DNA of 64,000 bases, from assembly GCF_027497195.1 (NCBI RefSeq), contig NZ_CP114905.1, positions 4,475,001-4,539,000 of the forward strand. Direction: 5' to 3'. This DNA is from Streptomyces sp. WMMC500 (GTDB lineage: Bacteria > Actinomycetota > Actinomycetes > Streptomycetales > Streptomycetaceae). The notes beneath the pieces were generated by a model that saw only the letters and a list, made by a program, of their open reading frames with translations, was not told the origin of the DNA and ran no database searches. The translations under genes and the position numbers were made by a program. Positions 8,307 through 15,956 of this stretch are shown here, piece after piece (within the stretch, counting starts at the first letter, position 1; each line of letters begins with the position of its first letter).

Positions 8307-9122
8307 ATGGCTTTCACCGACGACGTACGCGCGGACACGGCCGCCGCCCCGACGCCCGCGGAGCGGGTGCGCACGATCCTGGCGACCGCGGGCTCGCTGA
8401 CGCTGGAGGCCGACGGCTTCCGCTGCGACCTGGTCGGCCTGCACACGACGGACCCGGGCCCCGACGGCATGCTGCTGCGGCTGAACCCGCCGGCGGACAG
8501 CGCGCTCGCGGCGCGGGTGGTCTGCGCCCCGACCGGCGACCTGCCGGTGCGGCTGCACCTGACGGACATCGCGCCGGTGGGCGTACGCGACCGGGTACGG
8601 GCCCGGGTGACGCTGATCGGCTGGCTGGCGCCGGAGGAGGCGCAGCCGGCCCCGGACAGGCTGGTGCTGGGCTTCGACCCGGCGGAGGCGCTGGTGGTGA
8701 CGGCGGCCGACGGCACGGGGGCCGGTGCGGGCGCGGGCGCGGACCCAGGTGCCGGTGCCGGTACCGGTACCGCGGACGTGGCGGTCGTGGACCTGGAGGA
8801 ACTGGCAGCCGCGGGCCCCGACCCGCTGGCCGCCCAGGAGGCGGCGATGCTGCTGCACCTGGCGGACTCCCACCGCGACGCGGTCGACGCCCTGACCCGC
8901 CTGGTCGACCCGGCGGCGCTGCACGGGGTGGTCCGCGTCCACCCCCTGGCCCTGGACCGCCACGGCCTCACCCTCCGCCTCGAACACCCCCGCGCCCACC
9001 GCGACATCCGCCTGCCCTTCGCCGCCCCGCTCGCCGACGCCGCCGAAGCGGGCATGGCCGTCCAGACCCTCCTCTACGCCGCCCAGCACTGCCCGCGCCG
9101 CCGCACCCACCGCGGGGGGTAG
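8307..9122 (+). CDS. DUF2470 domain protein, iron-linked
   Basis: 271 residues starting 9 bp after the binding-protein gene, so it is co-transcribed and under the same iron box. The C-terminal ~90 residues (EAAMLLHLADSHRDAVDAL through HPLALDRHGLTLRLEHP, then a conserved basic/hydrophobic end) match the DUF2470 domain, which is found fused to or beside heme-degrading and flavin-dependent iron proteins. The N-terminal half resembles the split-barrel-like region of such proteins. A Gly/Ala/Thr/Pro linker around residues 138-155 separates the halves. An iron- or heme-handling role is inferred from context; the reaction is unknown. Confidence 0.75.
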   Translation: MAFTDDVRADTAAAPTPAERVRTILATAGSLTLEADGFRCDLVGLHTTDPGPDGMLLRLNPPADSALAARVVCAPTGDLPVRLHLTDIAPVGVRDRVRARVTLIGWLAPEEAQPAPDRLVLGFDPAEALVVTAADGTGAGAGAGADPGAGAGTGTADVAVVDLEELAAAGPDPLAAQEAAMLLHLADSHRDAVDALTRLVDPAALHGVVRVHPLALDRHGLTLRLEHPRAHRDIRLPFAAPLADAAEAGMAVQTLLYAAQHCPRRRTHRGG

Positions 9123-9144
9123 CGGCGGTCGTCGTAGAGCCGGC

Positions 9145-9705
9145 TCAGAGAGAACTGCGGTAGGTGAGGAGCCCTTCGACCCCGCGCAGGAAGGTCTCCC
9201 CGACGGTTTCCGGATCGGCCAGGCAGCCGGCGGCCATGGCGCCGTCCCGCATCATGACGAAGTGCCGGCCGGCGGGTTCCGCGTCGGGCTTTCCGGTGCC
9301 GGTGAAGAGTTCGGTGACGGTGTCGAGGAACCACCGCCGGTGCCGGAGAACCGCCCGGTGCACCGGATGGTCCGGATCGGGGTACTCGGCGGCGGCGTTG
9401 AGGAACGCGCACCCGCGGAAGCCGTCGCGCCGGATGTCGTCGGCGATCCCCCTGCCGATGATCCGAAGGGCCTCGTCGGCGGAGTCCCCCTGCTCACGTG
9501 CGGCGGTCACGCGTGCCCGGATCGCCTCGTCGACCTGCGTCAGGTAGGCGACGAGGAGGTCGTCCTTGCTCCGGAAGTGCCGGTAGAGCGTGGCGCGGGT
9601 GACCCGGGCCTCCGCGATGACGCGGTCGACCCCGACGGCGTGCAGACCTTCGGCGTAGAACAGCCCGCTGGCCGTGTCGAGCAGCCGGGTCCGTGCTTCC
9701 GACAT
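9145..9705 (-). CDS. TetR-family transcriptional regulator
   Basis: 186 residues. The N-terminal helix-turn-helix is typical of TetR/AcrR (TRLLDTASGLFYAEGLHAVGVDRVIAEARVTRATLYRHF in sequence, ending in the TLYRHF recognition-helix signature). The C-terminal domain (from ~60) is the variable ligand pocket, with features of the AcrR-like group (REQGDSADEALRIIGRG, FRGCAFLNAAAEYPD). The start at 9705 follows GGAGGGAAG. It is divergent from the membrane protein at 9868. The shared promoter region holds two identical inverted operators, so it most likely represses itself and the membrane protein gene. Confidence 0.9.
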   Translation of the reverse strand: MSEARTRLLDTASGLFYAEGLHAVGVDRVIAEARVTRATLYRHFRSKDDLLVAYLTQVDEAIRARVTAAREQGDSADEALRIIGRGIADDIRRDGFRGCAFLNAAAEYPDPDHPVHRAVLRHRRWFLDTVTELFTGTGKPDAEPAGRHFVMMRDGAMAAGCLADPETVGETFLRGVEGLLTYRSSL

Positions 9706-9740
9706 CCACTTCCCTCCTGAGGCGCCACGTCGAGCCTAGC

Positions 9741-9810
9741 AGATAGAACGGTCGGTCTTGACAGCCGTGTAGAGAGTGCTGCACGCTCTGGTGGACCGAC
9801 CGTTCTATCT
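9741..9810. promoter_or_regulatory. Paired TetR operators in a divergent promoter
   Basis: AGATAGAACGGTCGGTC at 9741-9757 recurs as its exact reverse complement at 9794-9810. The 17-bp arms are separated by 36 bp. Each copy contains an imperfect palindrome around CGGTCG, the usual form of a TetR-dimer site. A TTGACA hexamer at 9758-9763 abuts the left copy. Each operator lies beside one of the two divergent genes. Confidence 0.8.
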
Positions 9811-9867
9811 CTCACGGAGGGCAGGGGTCGGGAACGTTTCACCGCTTCCACCGTCAGGAGAGATCAG

Positions 9868-10446
9868 ATGTCGAGCTCCACCGCGCACGGCCACACCGGC
9901 ACCCTGGCCGACCCCACGGACACGACCGACCGGCTGCGGAACCTGTACCACGGCCGCTTCGGGTTCGCCGTGGTCTGGGCCGCGCTGGTCGCCCTCAGCG
10001 CTTCGAGCCTCAGCCCGGTGAGCATCACCCTGCTGCTGGTCTATCCGGTCGTCGACGCCGTGGCAGCCGTGATCGACTTCCGCACCCCGGGGGCCGTACG
10101 ACCGCGCGCACTGCTCCGCGTCAACGTGGCCCTGAGTCTGCTGACCGCGGCCGGCCTTGCCGCCGCCGTCGCCTCGGACGTCCCCGACGTTCTGCGGGTG
10201 TGGGGTGCCTGGGCGATCGCCGCGGGCCTGGTCCAGGTGGCCGTCGCGCTCTCGCGCCACCGGCTGGGCGGCCAGTGGGCGATGATCCTCAGCGGCGGAA
10301 TCTCCGCCGTCGCGGGTTCCGGTTTCCTCGCGACGGCCGCCGAGGCGGACTCACTCGCCCCCCTCGCCGGCTACGCGACGCTGGGCGGCGTCTTCTTCCT
10401 GATCTCCGCGGTCCGCCTCCACCGCCGCGCGGCCGGGGCGAGGTGA
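9868..10446 (+). CDS. Small integral membrane protein (DUF308-like)
   Basis: 192 residues, start ATG 9868 behind CAGGAGAG. After a polar N-terminus (to ~35) come about six hydrophobic helices with short polar loops, resembling HdeD/DUF308 membrane proteins. It has no transporter signature. It is the divergent neighbour and presumed target of the TetR regulator at 9145. TetR-controlled small membrane proteins of this kind are usually stress-related, but the function here is not known. Its last 96 bp overlap the 3' end of the convergent MFS gene. Confidence 0.75.
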   Translation: MSSSTAHGHTGTLADPTDTTDRLRNLYHGRFGFAVVWAALVALSASSLSPVSITLLLVYPVVDAVAAVIDFRTPGAVRPRALLRVNVALSLLTAAGLAAAVASDVPDVLRVWGAWAIAAGLVQVAVALSRHRLGGQWAMILSGGISAVAGSGFLATAAEADSLAPLAGYATLGGVFFLISAVRLHRRAAGAR

Positions 10447-11715
10447 CGTGAGGGACGGGCGCCGGGTGCGGCGGACGGTCAGCGCGAGGACGGCGGCGGC
10501 GAGGACGGTGGGGAGGGCGGCCAGGACGAAGCAGAGGGGGAGCGGGACGCGGCCGATCAGCAGGCCGGTGGCGGCGGTGGCCGCGGAGGTGCCGGCGTTG
10601 AGGGCGGTGTTGACCCACGCGCCCGCCTTCGTACGGGCGTCGGGGGCGGCCGACTCGTCGGCGATGAGATAGGCGGTCGTGATGCCCGGGGCCACGAAGA
10701 GCCCGAAGACGGCGGCACAGGCCACCAGGGCGTACGGGTGCGGGGAGAGCCCGGTGGCGGCGAGCATCAGGGCCAGGGCCGCCGCGAGCACCGGCAGGCG
10801 CCGGGTGCGGGGCGAGCGCCAGGCGACGGCGCCGTGGACGAGGCCGCCGACGGCGCTGCCGGCGGACATCGCGGCGAGGATCCAGGGCACGAGGCCGTCG
10901 GCGCCGTGCTCGTCGGCGGAGGCGACGGCGAGGAGCGGGAGCGCCCCGAGGCACATCCCGACCCCGGCGGCCCCGACGGCGGCCCGCCGCACGGCGGGGT
11001 TCCGGCGCAGGATCCCGGGCGCGGACGCGGGCGCGGGTACGGACGCGGGCGCGGACTCGGGCGCGGGCACGGGCGCGGGGTCCGGTTCCGGCGCCTTGCC
11101 CGGCGGCCGGCCGGAGCCCGTCCGGGCGCGGGCCACCGGTGACGTGACCAGGGCCAGGGTCCCGGCGAGGACCAGCCCCGCGCCCGCCCCCAGGCCCACC
11201 GGCGCCGGGGCCGCGGTCACCACCGCGCCGACCAGCAACGGGCCCGTCACGAGCAGCAGTTCCTCCGCGACCGAGTCCAGGCTGTACGCCCGGGAGAGGA
11301 GCCCCGGCGGCACGAGGTCGCTCCACAGCACCCGCATCACCGGCCCCAGCGGCGGCGTGAACGCCCCGGCCGCCGCCGCGAGCACGACCGCTCCCGCGGC
11401 GCCCGCGGCGCCGCTCGCGGTGACGACGCCCAGCGCCGCCAGCAGGACCGCGTACGCCGCGGCCATCGGCGGCAGGGCGCGCCGGGGGCCGTGCCGGTCG
11501 ATGAGGCCGGCCCGGGCTGGCGAGAGGGTCACGCTGGTCGCCCCGAAGCACGCCATGGCGGCCCCCGCCGCGGCGTACGACCCGGTGGCGTCCCTGACGG
11601 AGAGCAGCAGTGCCAGCGGGACCATCCCGTACGACAACCGCCCCAGCAGGGCGGCACCGAAGGTGCGGGAGGCATGGGGGATGCGCAGCACAGCCGCGTA
11701 GGACGGCGCAGACAT
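10351..11715 (-). CDS. Major facilitator superfamily exporter
   Basis: 454 residues starting at ATG 11715 (MSAPSYAAVL) behind GAGGAAC; the frame continues upstream without a ribosome site. Twelve hydrophobic helices are arranged in two halves. Between the halves, about residues 205-245, lies a Pro/Ala/Ser-rich linker of repeating PAPxPAPxS units encoded by a repetitive GC-rich stretch near 11020-11100. RAGLIDRHGPRRALP is the MFS loop 2-3 motif. Substrate unknown; a drug or metabolite exporter is likely. The C-terminus is charged (EADRGDQEEDAAQRR) and its last 96 bp overlap the convergent gene, so the exact C-terminus should be treated with care. Confidence 0.8.
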   Translation of the reverse strand: MSAPSYAAVLRIPHASRTFGAALLGRLSYGMVPLALLLSVRDATGSYAAAGAAMACFGATSVTLSPARAGLIDRHGPRRALPPMAAAYAVLLAALGVVTASGAAGAAGAVVLAAAAGAFTPPLGPVMRVLWSDLVPPGLLSRAYSLDSVAEELLLVTGPLLVGAVVTAAPAPVGLGAGAGLVLAGTLALVTSPVARARTGSGRPPGKAPEPDPAPVPAPESAPASVPAPASAPGILRRNPAVRRAAVGAAGVGMCLGALPLLAVASADEHGADGLVPWILAAMSAGSAVGGLVHGAVAWRSPRTRRLPVLAAALALMLAATGLSPHPYALVACAAVFGLFVAPGITTAYLIADESAAPDARTKAGAWVNTALNAGTSAATAATGLLIGRVPLPLCFVLAALPTVLAAAVLALTVRRTRRPSLTSPRPGRAAVEADRGDQEEDAAQRRVAGEGGE

Positions 11716-11870
11716 GGTGAGGTTCCTCGGGGAAGGGAGCGCCGGGCGGGGGCGCTCGGATGCGTGCACGGGCGGCGTGGTGCCGCGCCCGGGGGGCGCG
11801 GCGGCGCCGGCTCCTATGCACGGAGGAGGAACATGCGGCCGAACGTAGCAGACCGGTACGCGGACATGAA

Positions 11871-11908
11871 CGGGCCCGCACCCCTCCGGTCGGAGGGGTG
11901 CGGGCCCG
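11871..11908 (-). terminator. Strong hairpin terminator after the DrrAB-type operon
   Basis: An 18-bp perfect stem (CGGGCCCGCACCCCTCCG and its complement) around a 2-base GT core ends 17 bp past the stop of the permease gene on the minus strand. It separates this operon from the MFS gene. Confidence 0.85.
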
Positions 11909-11925
11909 GTGGCTCTCCGGTTGCG

Positions 11926-12774
11926 TTACTTCCTGGCGTACAGGCGCATCGTGATCGGGCCGAAGACCGCCACGATCACGCCCGCCCAGCCCAGGGTCCA
12001 GGCGATGTCCGACGCCGGCCAGTCGCCGTGCATCAGGTCGCGGACCGCGGCGGCGAGGTGGGTGACCGGGTTGTTGTTGACGAACGCCTGCAGCCAGCCC
12101 GGCATCGTCTTCGGCTCGACGAAGATGTCGCTGAGGAACGTCGTCGGGAACAGGACCATCATGCTGACGCCCATGACCGACTTCTCGGTGCGGAGCAGCA
12201 GGCCGAACATCGTCCAGATCCACGAGAACGCGAACGAGAAGACGATCAGCAGCGCCACTCCGGCGAGCACGCCCAGCACGCCGCCGTCCGGGCGGAAGCC
12301 CATGATGAGGCCGACGGCGATCATCACCACCGACGCTATGAGGTAGCGCAGCATGTCGCCCAGCAGGTAGCCGACCATCACCGCGGGGCGCCAGATCGGC
12401 AGCGAGCGGAAGCGGTCGAAGACGCCCTTCTCGATGTCGGTGTTGACGGAGACGCCGGTGTACATCGTGATCATGACGATGCTCATCACCAGGATGCCCG
12501 GCAGCAGGTACTGCAGGTAGTCCGAGGTGGAGCCGGCGAGCGCACCCCCGAAGAGGTACGTGTACATCAGCACCATCATGATCGGGAAGGCGGTGACGTC
12601 GAAGAGCTGCTCGGGCACGTGCTTGATCTTCAGCACGGCCCGCCAGCCGAACGTCACGGAGGCGGACCACGCACTGGGCCGTGGCGGCCGTTCCTTGGAG
12701 ACCAGCAGCTCGGCCAGGCTCTCGGTGGTGACCGGCGCGAGGTCTTCGGTACGGGTCTCGGTCGCGGTGCTCAT
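11926..12774 (-). CDS. ABC-2 type permease (DrrB family)
   Basis: 282 residues with a polar N-terminal ~55 residues and six hydrophobic helices, the layout of DrrB-type drug export permeases. The motif [37 protein letters not shown] is the conserved ABC-2 permease loop. The ATG at 12774 overlaps the ATPase stop by 4 bp, so the two subunits are made together. With DrrA it would form an exporter of a hydrophobic compound, for example an antibiotic. Substrate unknown. Confidence 0.9.
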   Translation of the reverse strand: MSTATETRTEDLAPVTTESLAELLVSKERPPRPSAWSASVTFGWRAVLKIKHVPEQLFDVTAFPIMMVLMYTYLFGGALAGSTSDYLQYLLPGILVMSIVMITMYTGVSVNTDIEKGVFDRFRSLPIWRPAVMVGYLLGDMLRYLIASVVMIAVGLIMGFRPDGGVLGVLAGVALLIVFSFAFSWIWTMFGLLLRTEKSVMGVSMMVLFPTTFLSDIFVEPKTMPGWLQAFVNNNPVTHLAAAVRDLMHGDWPASDIAWTLGWAGVIVAVFGPITMRLYARK

Positions 12775-13772
12775 GCTGCTGCCTCCTGGGTCTCGGCACC
12801 GGCCGGGCGGTCGGTGAGGGCGAGGAAGACCTCGTCCAGGCTGGGCTGACCCAGCGAGAAGTTGTCGACGGTGATGTCCGCGCGGGCCAGCTCCGCCAGC
12901 GCGGCGGCGGCCTGGGCGGCGGCGCCGCGTCCGTTGTCGCCGTCGCCGACGCGGGCCGTGAGCGCGACGGGGTCGGGTTCGAGCTGCACCTGGGCGCCGG
13001 TGAGGGCCGACTCCAGCAGGGCGACCGCCTCCGCGCGCTGCGCGGCGTCGCGCAGCCGGAGGTGGACGGAGCCGGCGCCGACGGACGCCTTCAGCTCGCC
13101 CTTGGTGCCCTCGGCGATGACCTTGCCGTGGTCGATGACCGCGATCCGGGAGGCGAGCTGGTCGGCCTCGTCCAGGTACTGGGTGGTGAGCAGGACGGTC
13201 GTGCCCTGGGCGACGACCGCGCGGACGATGTCCCAGACCTGGTTGCGGCTGCGCGGGTCGAGGCCCGTGGTCGGCTCGTCGAGGAAGAGCAGGTCGGGGG
13301 TGTTGAGGATGGACGCGGCGATGTCGATGCGGCGCCGCATGCCGCCCGAGTAGTTCTTCACCTGCTTGTCCGACGCCTCGGCCAGGCCGAACGCCTCCAG
13401 CAACTGCGCGGAGCGCACCCGCGCCGCGGCCGGCTTGTGCCCGAGGAGGCGGCCGAGCAGCACCAGGTTCTCGGTGCCGGTCAGGTCCTCGTCCACGGAG
13501 GCGTACTGGCCGGTGAGGCTGACCCGGGAACGCACGTCGTTCGCCTCGCGGACGACGTCCTTGCCGAAGACCCGGGCCTCGCCGCCGTCGGGGCGCAGCA
13601 GGGTGGCGAGCATCTTCACGGTGGTGGTCTTGCCGGCGCCGTTGGGACCGAGGACGCCGTAGACGGTGCCGCGGGGGACGGCGAGGTCGACGCCGTCCAC
13701 CGCGCGGGTCTCGCCGAACACCTTCACAAGTCCCGACGTCTCGATCGCCAGGCCGGACGAGTCGTTAGTCAT
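12771..13772 (-). CDS. ABC transporter ATP-binding protein (DrrA family)
   Basis: 333 residues. I chose the ATG at 13772 ([11 protein letters not shown]) because AGAAGGAC precedes it closely. Walker A is GPNGAGKTT, the ABC signature NYSGGMRRR, Walker [13 protein letters not shown], and the switch histidine region reads [14 protein letters not shown]. The C-terminal ~100 residues are the DrrA-type regulatory extension ([14 protein letters not shown]). It couples ATP hydrolysis to export through the DrrB partner. It lies 48 bp after the FMN reductase gene and probably shares its promoter. Confidence 0.93.
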   Translation of the reverse strand: MTNDSSGLAIETSGLVKVFGETRAVDGVDLAVPRGTVYGVLGPNGAGKTTTVKMLATLLRPDGGEARVFGKDVVREANDVRSRVSLTGQYASVDEDLTGTENLVLLGRLLGHKPAAARVRSAQLLEAFGLAEASDKQVKNYSGGMRRRIDIAASILNTPDLLFLDEPTTGLDPRSRNQVWDIVRAVVAQGTTVLLTTQYLDEADQLASRIAVIDHGKVIAEGTKGELKASVGAGSVHLRLRDAAQRAEAVALLESALTGAQVQLEPDPVALTARVGDGDNGRGAAAQAAAALAELARADITVDNFSLGQPSLDEVFLALTDRPAGAETQEAAA

Positions 13773-13820
13773 GTCCTTCTTCTCCAGATTCTCCAACATC
13801 AGAAATATGAGCGGCTTCTG

Positions 13821-14453
13821 TTACGCCACGTACGGCCGCGCCGCGCGGGCCTCCCTCAGCGCGAGACCCCACCAGGTGAGCTGGTCCAGCAGGGCACCGG
13901 CGGCGCGTACCAGACCGTCCGAGTAGAGGGACCCGCCGGCCGGGAATTTCTCATCGGTGAAACGCAGGTCGATTCCGACCGAGTCCCGCACGGTGACCGT
14001 GTGCAACTCGGTGAAGACCGAGCGCAGGTGCTCCACCGCGCGCACCCCGTCGCAGCCGAAGCCGTACGACACGAAGCCGACCGGCTTCGCGTGCCACTCG
14101 TCATAGCCCATGTCGATGGCGTGCTTGAGTTGCGCGGGGAAACTGCGGTTGCACTCGGGGGTGACGACGACGAACCCCTCCGCCCACGCCAGCTCCGCGG
14201 TGAACGAGGACATCTGCGCGGTCGGGTGCTCGGGGTAGCGCACCGGGAGGTCGTAGTCGGCGAGGTCCAGGACGCGCAGCGCGATGTCGCCGCGCTCGCC
14301 GGCCAGTTCGTCGAACCAGTGCGCCACCGCCGGGGGGCCGCAGTCGGTCTCCGCCTGGCCGCCCAGGATGCACGCGATCCGCAGCCCCGCGGGGGCGGCG
14401 GGCGCACCCGCAAGGCCGGGCGCCTCGCGTATGCCGGAGTCGCCGTTCCGCAT
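13821..14453 (-). CDS. NAD(P)H-dependent FMN reductase-like flavoprotein
   Basis: 210 residues, ATG 14453 with GGGAGGT six bases upstream. A flavodoxin-like fold is suggested: LRIACILGGQ at the first strand, then the family signature VVVTPECNRSFPAQLKHAID and GFVSYGFGCDGVRAVEHLR. Such enzymes reduce FMN or quinones with NAD(P)H. As first gene of an operon with DrrA and DrrB it may be part of a detoxification set (reduce, then export). A 25-bp palindrome stands 78 bp before its start. It could instead be a quinone or azo reductase. Confidence 0.85.
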   Translation of the reverse strand: MRNGDSGIREAPGLAGAPAAPAGLRIACILGGQAETDCGPPAVAHWFDELAGERGDIALRVLDLADYDLPVRYPEHPTAQMSSFTAELAWAEGFVVVTPECNRSFPAQLKHAIDMGYDEWHAKPVGFVSYGFGCDGVRAVEHLRSVFTELHTVTVRDSVGIDLRFTDEKFPAGGSLYSDGLVRAAGALLDQLTWWGLALREARAARPYVA

Positions 14454-14530
14454 CGGACACCTCCCGGGTCTCGGCCCTCCCGGGCGGTGCGCCCGGGCCG
14501 TCACCCTTCAGGCGCCAGAATCCGGCAGGC

Positions 14531-14555
14531 GCCCGCTAGATCCGATCTAGCGGGC
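14531..14555. promoter_or_regulatory. 25-bp perfect palindrome, probable operator
   Basis: GCCCGCTAGATC and its exact reverse complement GATCTAGCGGGC are separated by a single C. The inner CTAGATC/GATCTAG part is unusually AT-rich for this genome. The position, 78 bp before the FMN reductase start, suits an operator better than a terminator, since no gene ends here. No regulator gene is adjacent. Confidence 0.6.
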
Positions 14556-14675
14556 CGCGCGCGGAGCACGCACGGAACTTGCACCGATCACGCGCACGCC
14601 TTCCACCTGCGCGTTCGCCGAGTGATCCGCGCTTTCATCACAGTCACATAACGCCATCATGTCTGGTCGTCCACT

Positions 14676-14697
14676 GTTCATCCCCCGCTAACCGAAG
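14676..14697 (+). promoter_or_regulatory. Probable PHO box upstream of the pstS-like gene
   Basis: Two adjacent 11-bp units, GTTCATCCCCC and GCTAACCGAAG, each match the PhoP unit GTTCACC/GTTAACC in six of seven positions. They lie 83 bp before the GTG start of a phosphate-binding lipoprotein gene. Confidence 0.55.
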
Positions 14698-14780
14698 CCG
14701 CCCCGCATGGCCGACTGCCGCCACTTCGATACAGGACCCGAGTTTTGTCCGGATCGATCAGCGGAGAGCAGTGAGAGCAC

Positions 14781-15818
14781 GTGAGGCCGATACAGACGAA
14801 GCGCACCGCCACCCGCCTGGGCGCCCTCCTCCTGGCCCCGGCCGCCGTCGTCTCCCTCGTGTCCTGCGGCAGCGAGAGCGAGGCGAGCGGCGGTGAGGAC
14901 CAGCCGGATCGGCTCACCGGGACGGTGCAGATCGACGGCTCCAGCACGGTGGAGCCGCTGACGAAGCTGGCCGGCGAACGCTTCGGCCGGCAGGAGCCCG
15001 GGGTACGGGTCAAGGTCGAGGCGTCCGGCACCGGCGGCGGCTTCGACCGGTTCTGCGCCGGCGAGACCGACATCTCCGACGCCTCCCGGCCGATCAACGA
15101 CTTCGAGAAGGAGACCTGCGCCAACTGGGACGTGCCGTACCGCGAGCTGACCATCGCCAACGACGCGCTCACCGTCGTCGTCCCGCGCGGCAACGACTGG
15201 ATCGACTGCATCAGCACCGACCAGCTCAAGCGCATCTGGGAGCCCGGCTCCACGCTGACGAGCTGGCAGGAGGTCGACCCCACGTTCCCGGACGAGCCGC
15301 TGCAGCTCTACGGCCCGGACACCGACTCGGGCACGTTCGACTACTTCACCGACGCCATCAACGGCGAGGAGAAGGCCTCCCGCTCCGACTTCACCCCGAG
15401 CAGCGACGACAACACCCTCGTCAAGGGCGTCTCGGAGCACTCCGGCGGGCTCGGCTACTTCGGCTTCACCTACTTCGACGAGAACCGCGACAAGCTGCGC
15501 GCTCTGGAGGTCGACGCCGGCGACGGCTGCGTCGCGCCCAGCACCGCGTCGGTCCAGGACGGCTCGTACAAGCCGCTGGCCAGGCCGCTGTTCCTCTATC
15601 CCTCGGCGAAGGCGCTGGAGCGCCCCGAGGTGGAGACGTTCGTCGAGTTCTACGTGGACAGCCACACGGACTTCGCCTCGGAGGCCGGCTACATCCCGCT
15701 CAGCGAGGTGCAGGAGCAGAAGCTGGAGCGGGACCTGGAGCGGCTGAAGAAGCACAGCGCGCAGCCCGGCGGAGCGGGTGACACCGGCGGCGACTCGGGC
15801 GGCTCGGGCGGCCTGTGA
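14781..15818 (+). CDS. PstS/SphX-like phosphate-binding lipoprotein
   Basis: 345 residues from GTG 14781. A basic N-terminus, hydrophobic segment and lipobox (VSLVSC) mark a lipoprotein. The mature part is the phosphate-binding-protein fold: VQIDGSSTVEPLTKLAGERF and VKVEASGTGGGFDRFCAGETDISDASRPI carry the typical Ser/Thr- and Gly-rich ligand loops, followed by GPDTDSGTFDYFTDAI. It is more like the SphX/PstS2 branch than the main PstS encoded at 16739. The C-terminus ends in a Gly/Asp/Ser-rich tail. Two PstS-type proteins flanking a regulator suggest different affinities or expression conditions. Confidence 0.88.
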   Translation: MRPIQTKRTATRLGALLLAPAAVVSLVSCGSESEASGGEDQPDRLTGTVQIDGSSTVEPLTKLAGERFGRQEPGVRVKVEASGTGGGFDRFCAGETDISDASRPINDFEKETCANWDVPYRELTIANDALTVVVPRGNDWIDCISTDQLKRIWEPGSTLTSWQEVDPTFPDEPLQLYGPDTDSGTFDYFTDAINGEEKASRSDFTPSSDDNTLVKGVSEHSGGLGYFGFTYFDENRDKLRALEVDAGDGCVAPSTASVQDGSYKPLARPLFLYPSAKALERPEVETFVEFYVDSHTDFASEAGYIPLSEVQEQKLERDLERLKKHSAQPGGAGDTGGDSGGSGGL

Positions 15819-15869
15819 TCAGGCTGTTCATAACGGGCCGATAACGACATCACGCACTCCTGTTCCGAT

Positions 15870-15891
15870 GTTCACCTTCAGTTAACCGTCC
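15870..15891 (+). promoter_or_regulatory. PHO box upstream of the regulator-pstSCAB transcription unit
   Basis: GTTCACCTTCA followed directly by GTTAACCGTCC gives two near-perfect 11-bp PhoP units. A weaker pair (GTTCATAACGG at 15826-15836 and GCCGATAACGA next to it) lies 33 bp further upstream. The box is 65 bp before the preferred start of the response-regulator gene. Confidence 0.8.
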
Positions 15892-15956
15892 CCACCCGGC
15901 CGAGTCTGCCCACGCGGAATTCCATGAGAAGCGACGAAGGGGGTGGTGACCGACCG

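Larger units (their letters stand above)
14454..14780. other. Divergent control region between FMN reductase operon and the Pho locus
   Basis: 327 bp without a gene. It holds the 25-bp palindrome at 14531-14555 on the reductase side and the PHO-box-like repeats at 14676-14697 on the pstS-like side. The stretch 14630-14700 is noticeably less GC-rich, as expected for promoters. Confidence 0.6.

Noticed and set aside
11020..11100. Regular GCGGGCGC-type tandem motif that looked like a repeat array
   Set aside because: It encodes the Pro/Ala-rich linker between the halves of the MFS protein; codon repetition explains it.
11926..14453. Biosynthetic gene cluster around DrrAB and the FMN reductase
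   Set aside because: No core biosynthetic enzyme (PKS, NRPS, terpene synthase or lanthipeptide enzyme) lies within reach; only reductase and exporter are seen.
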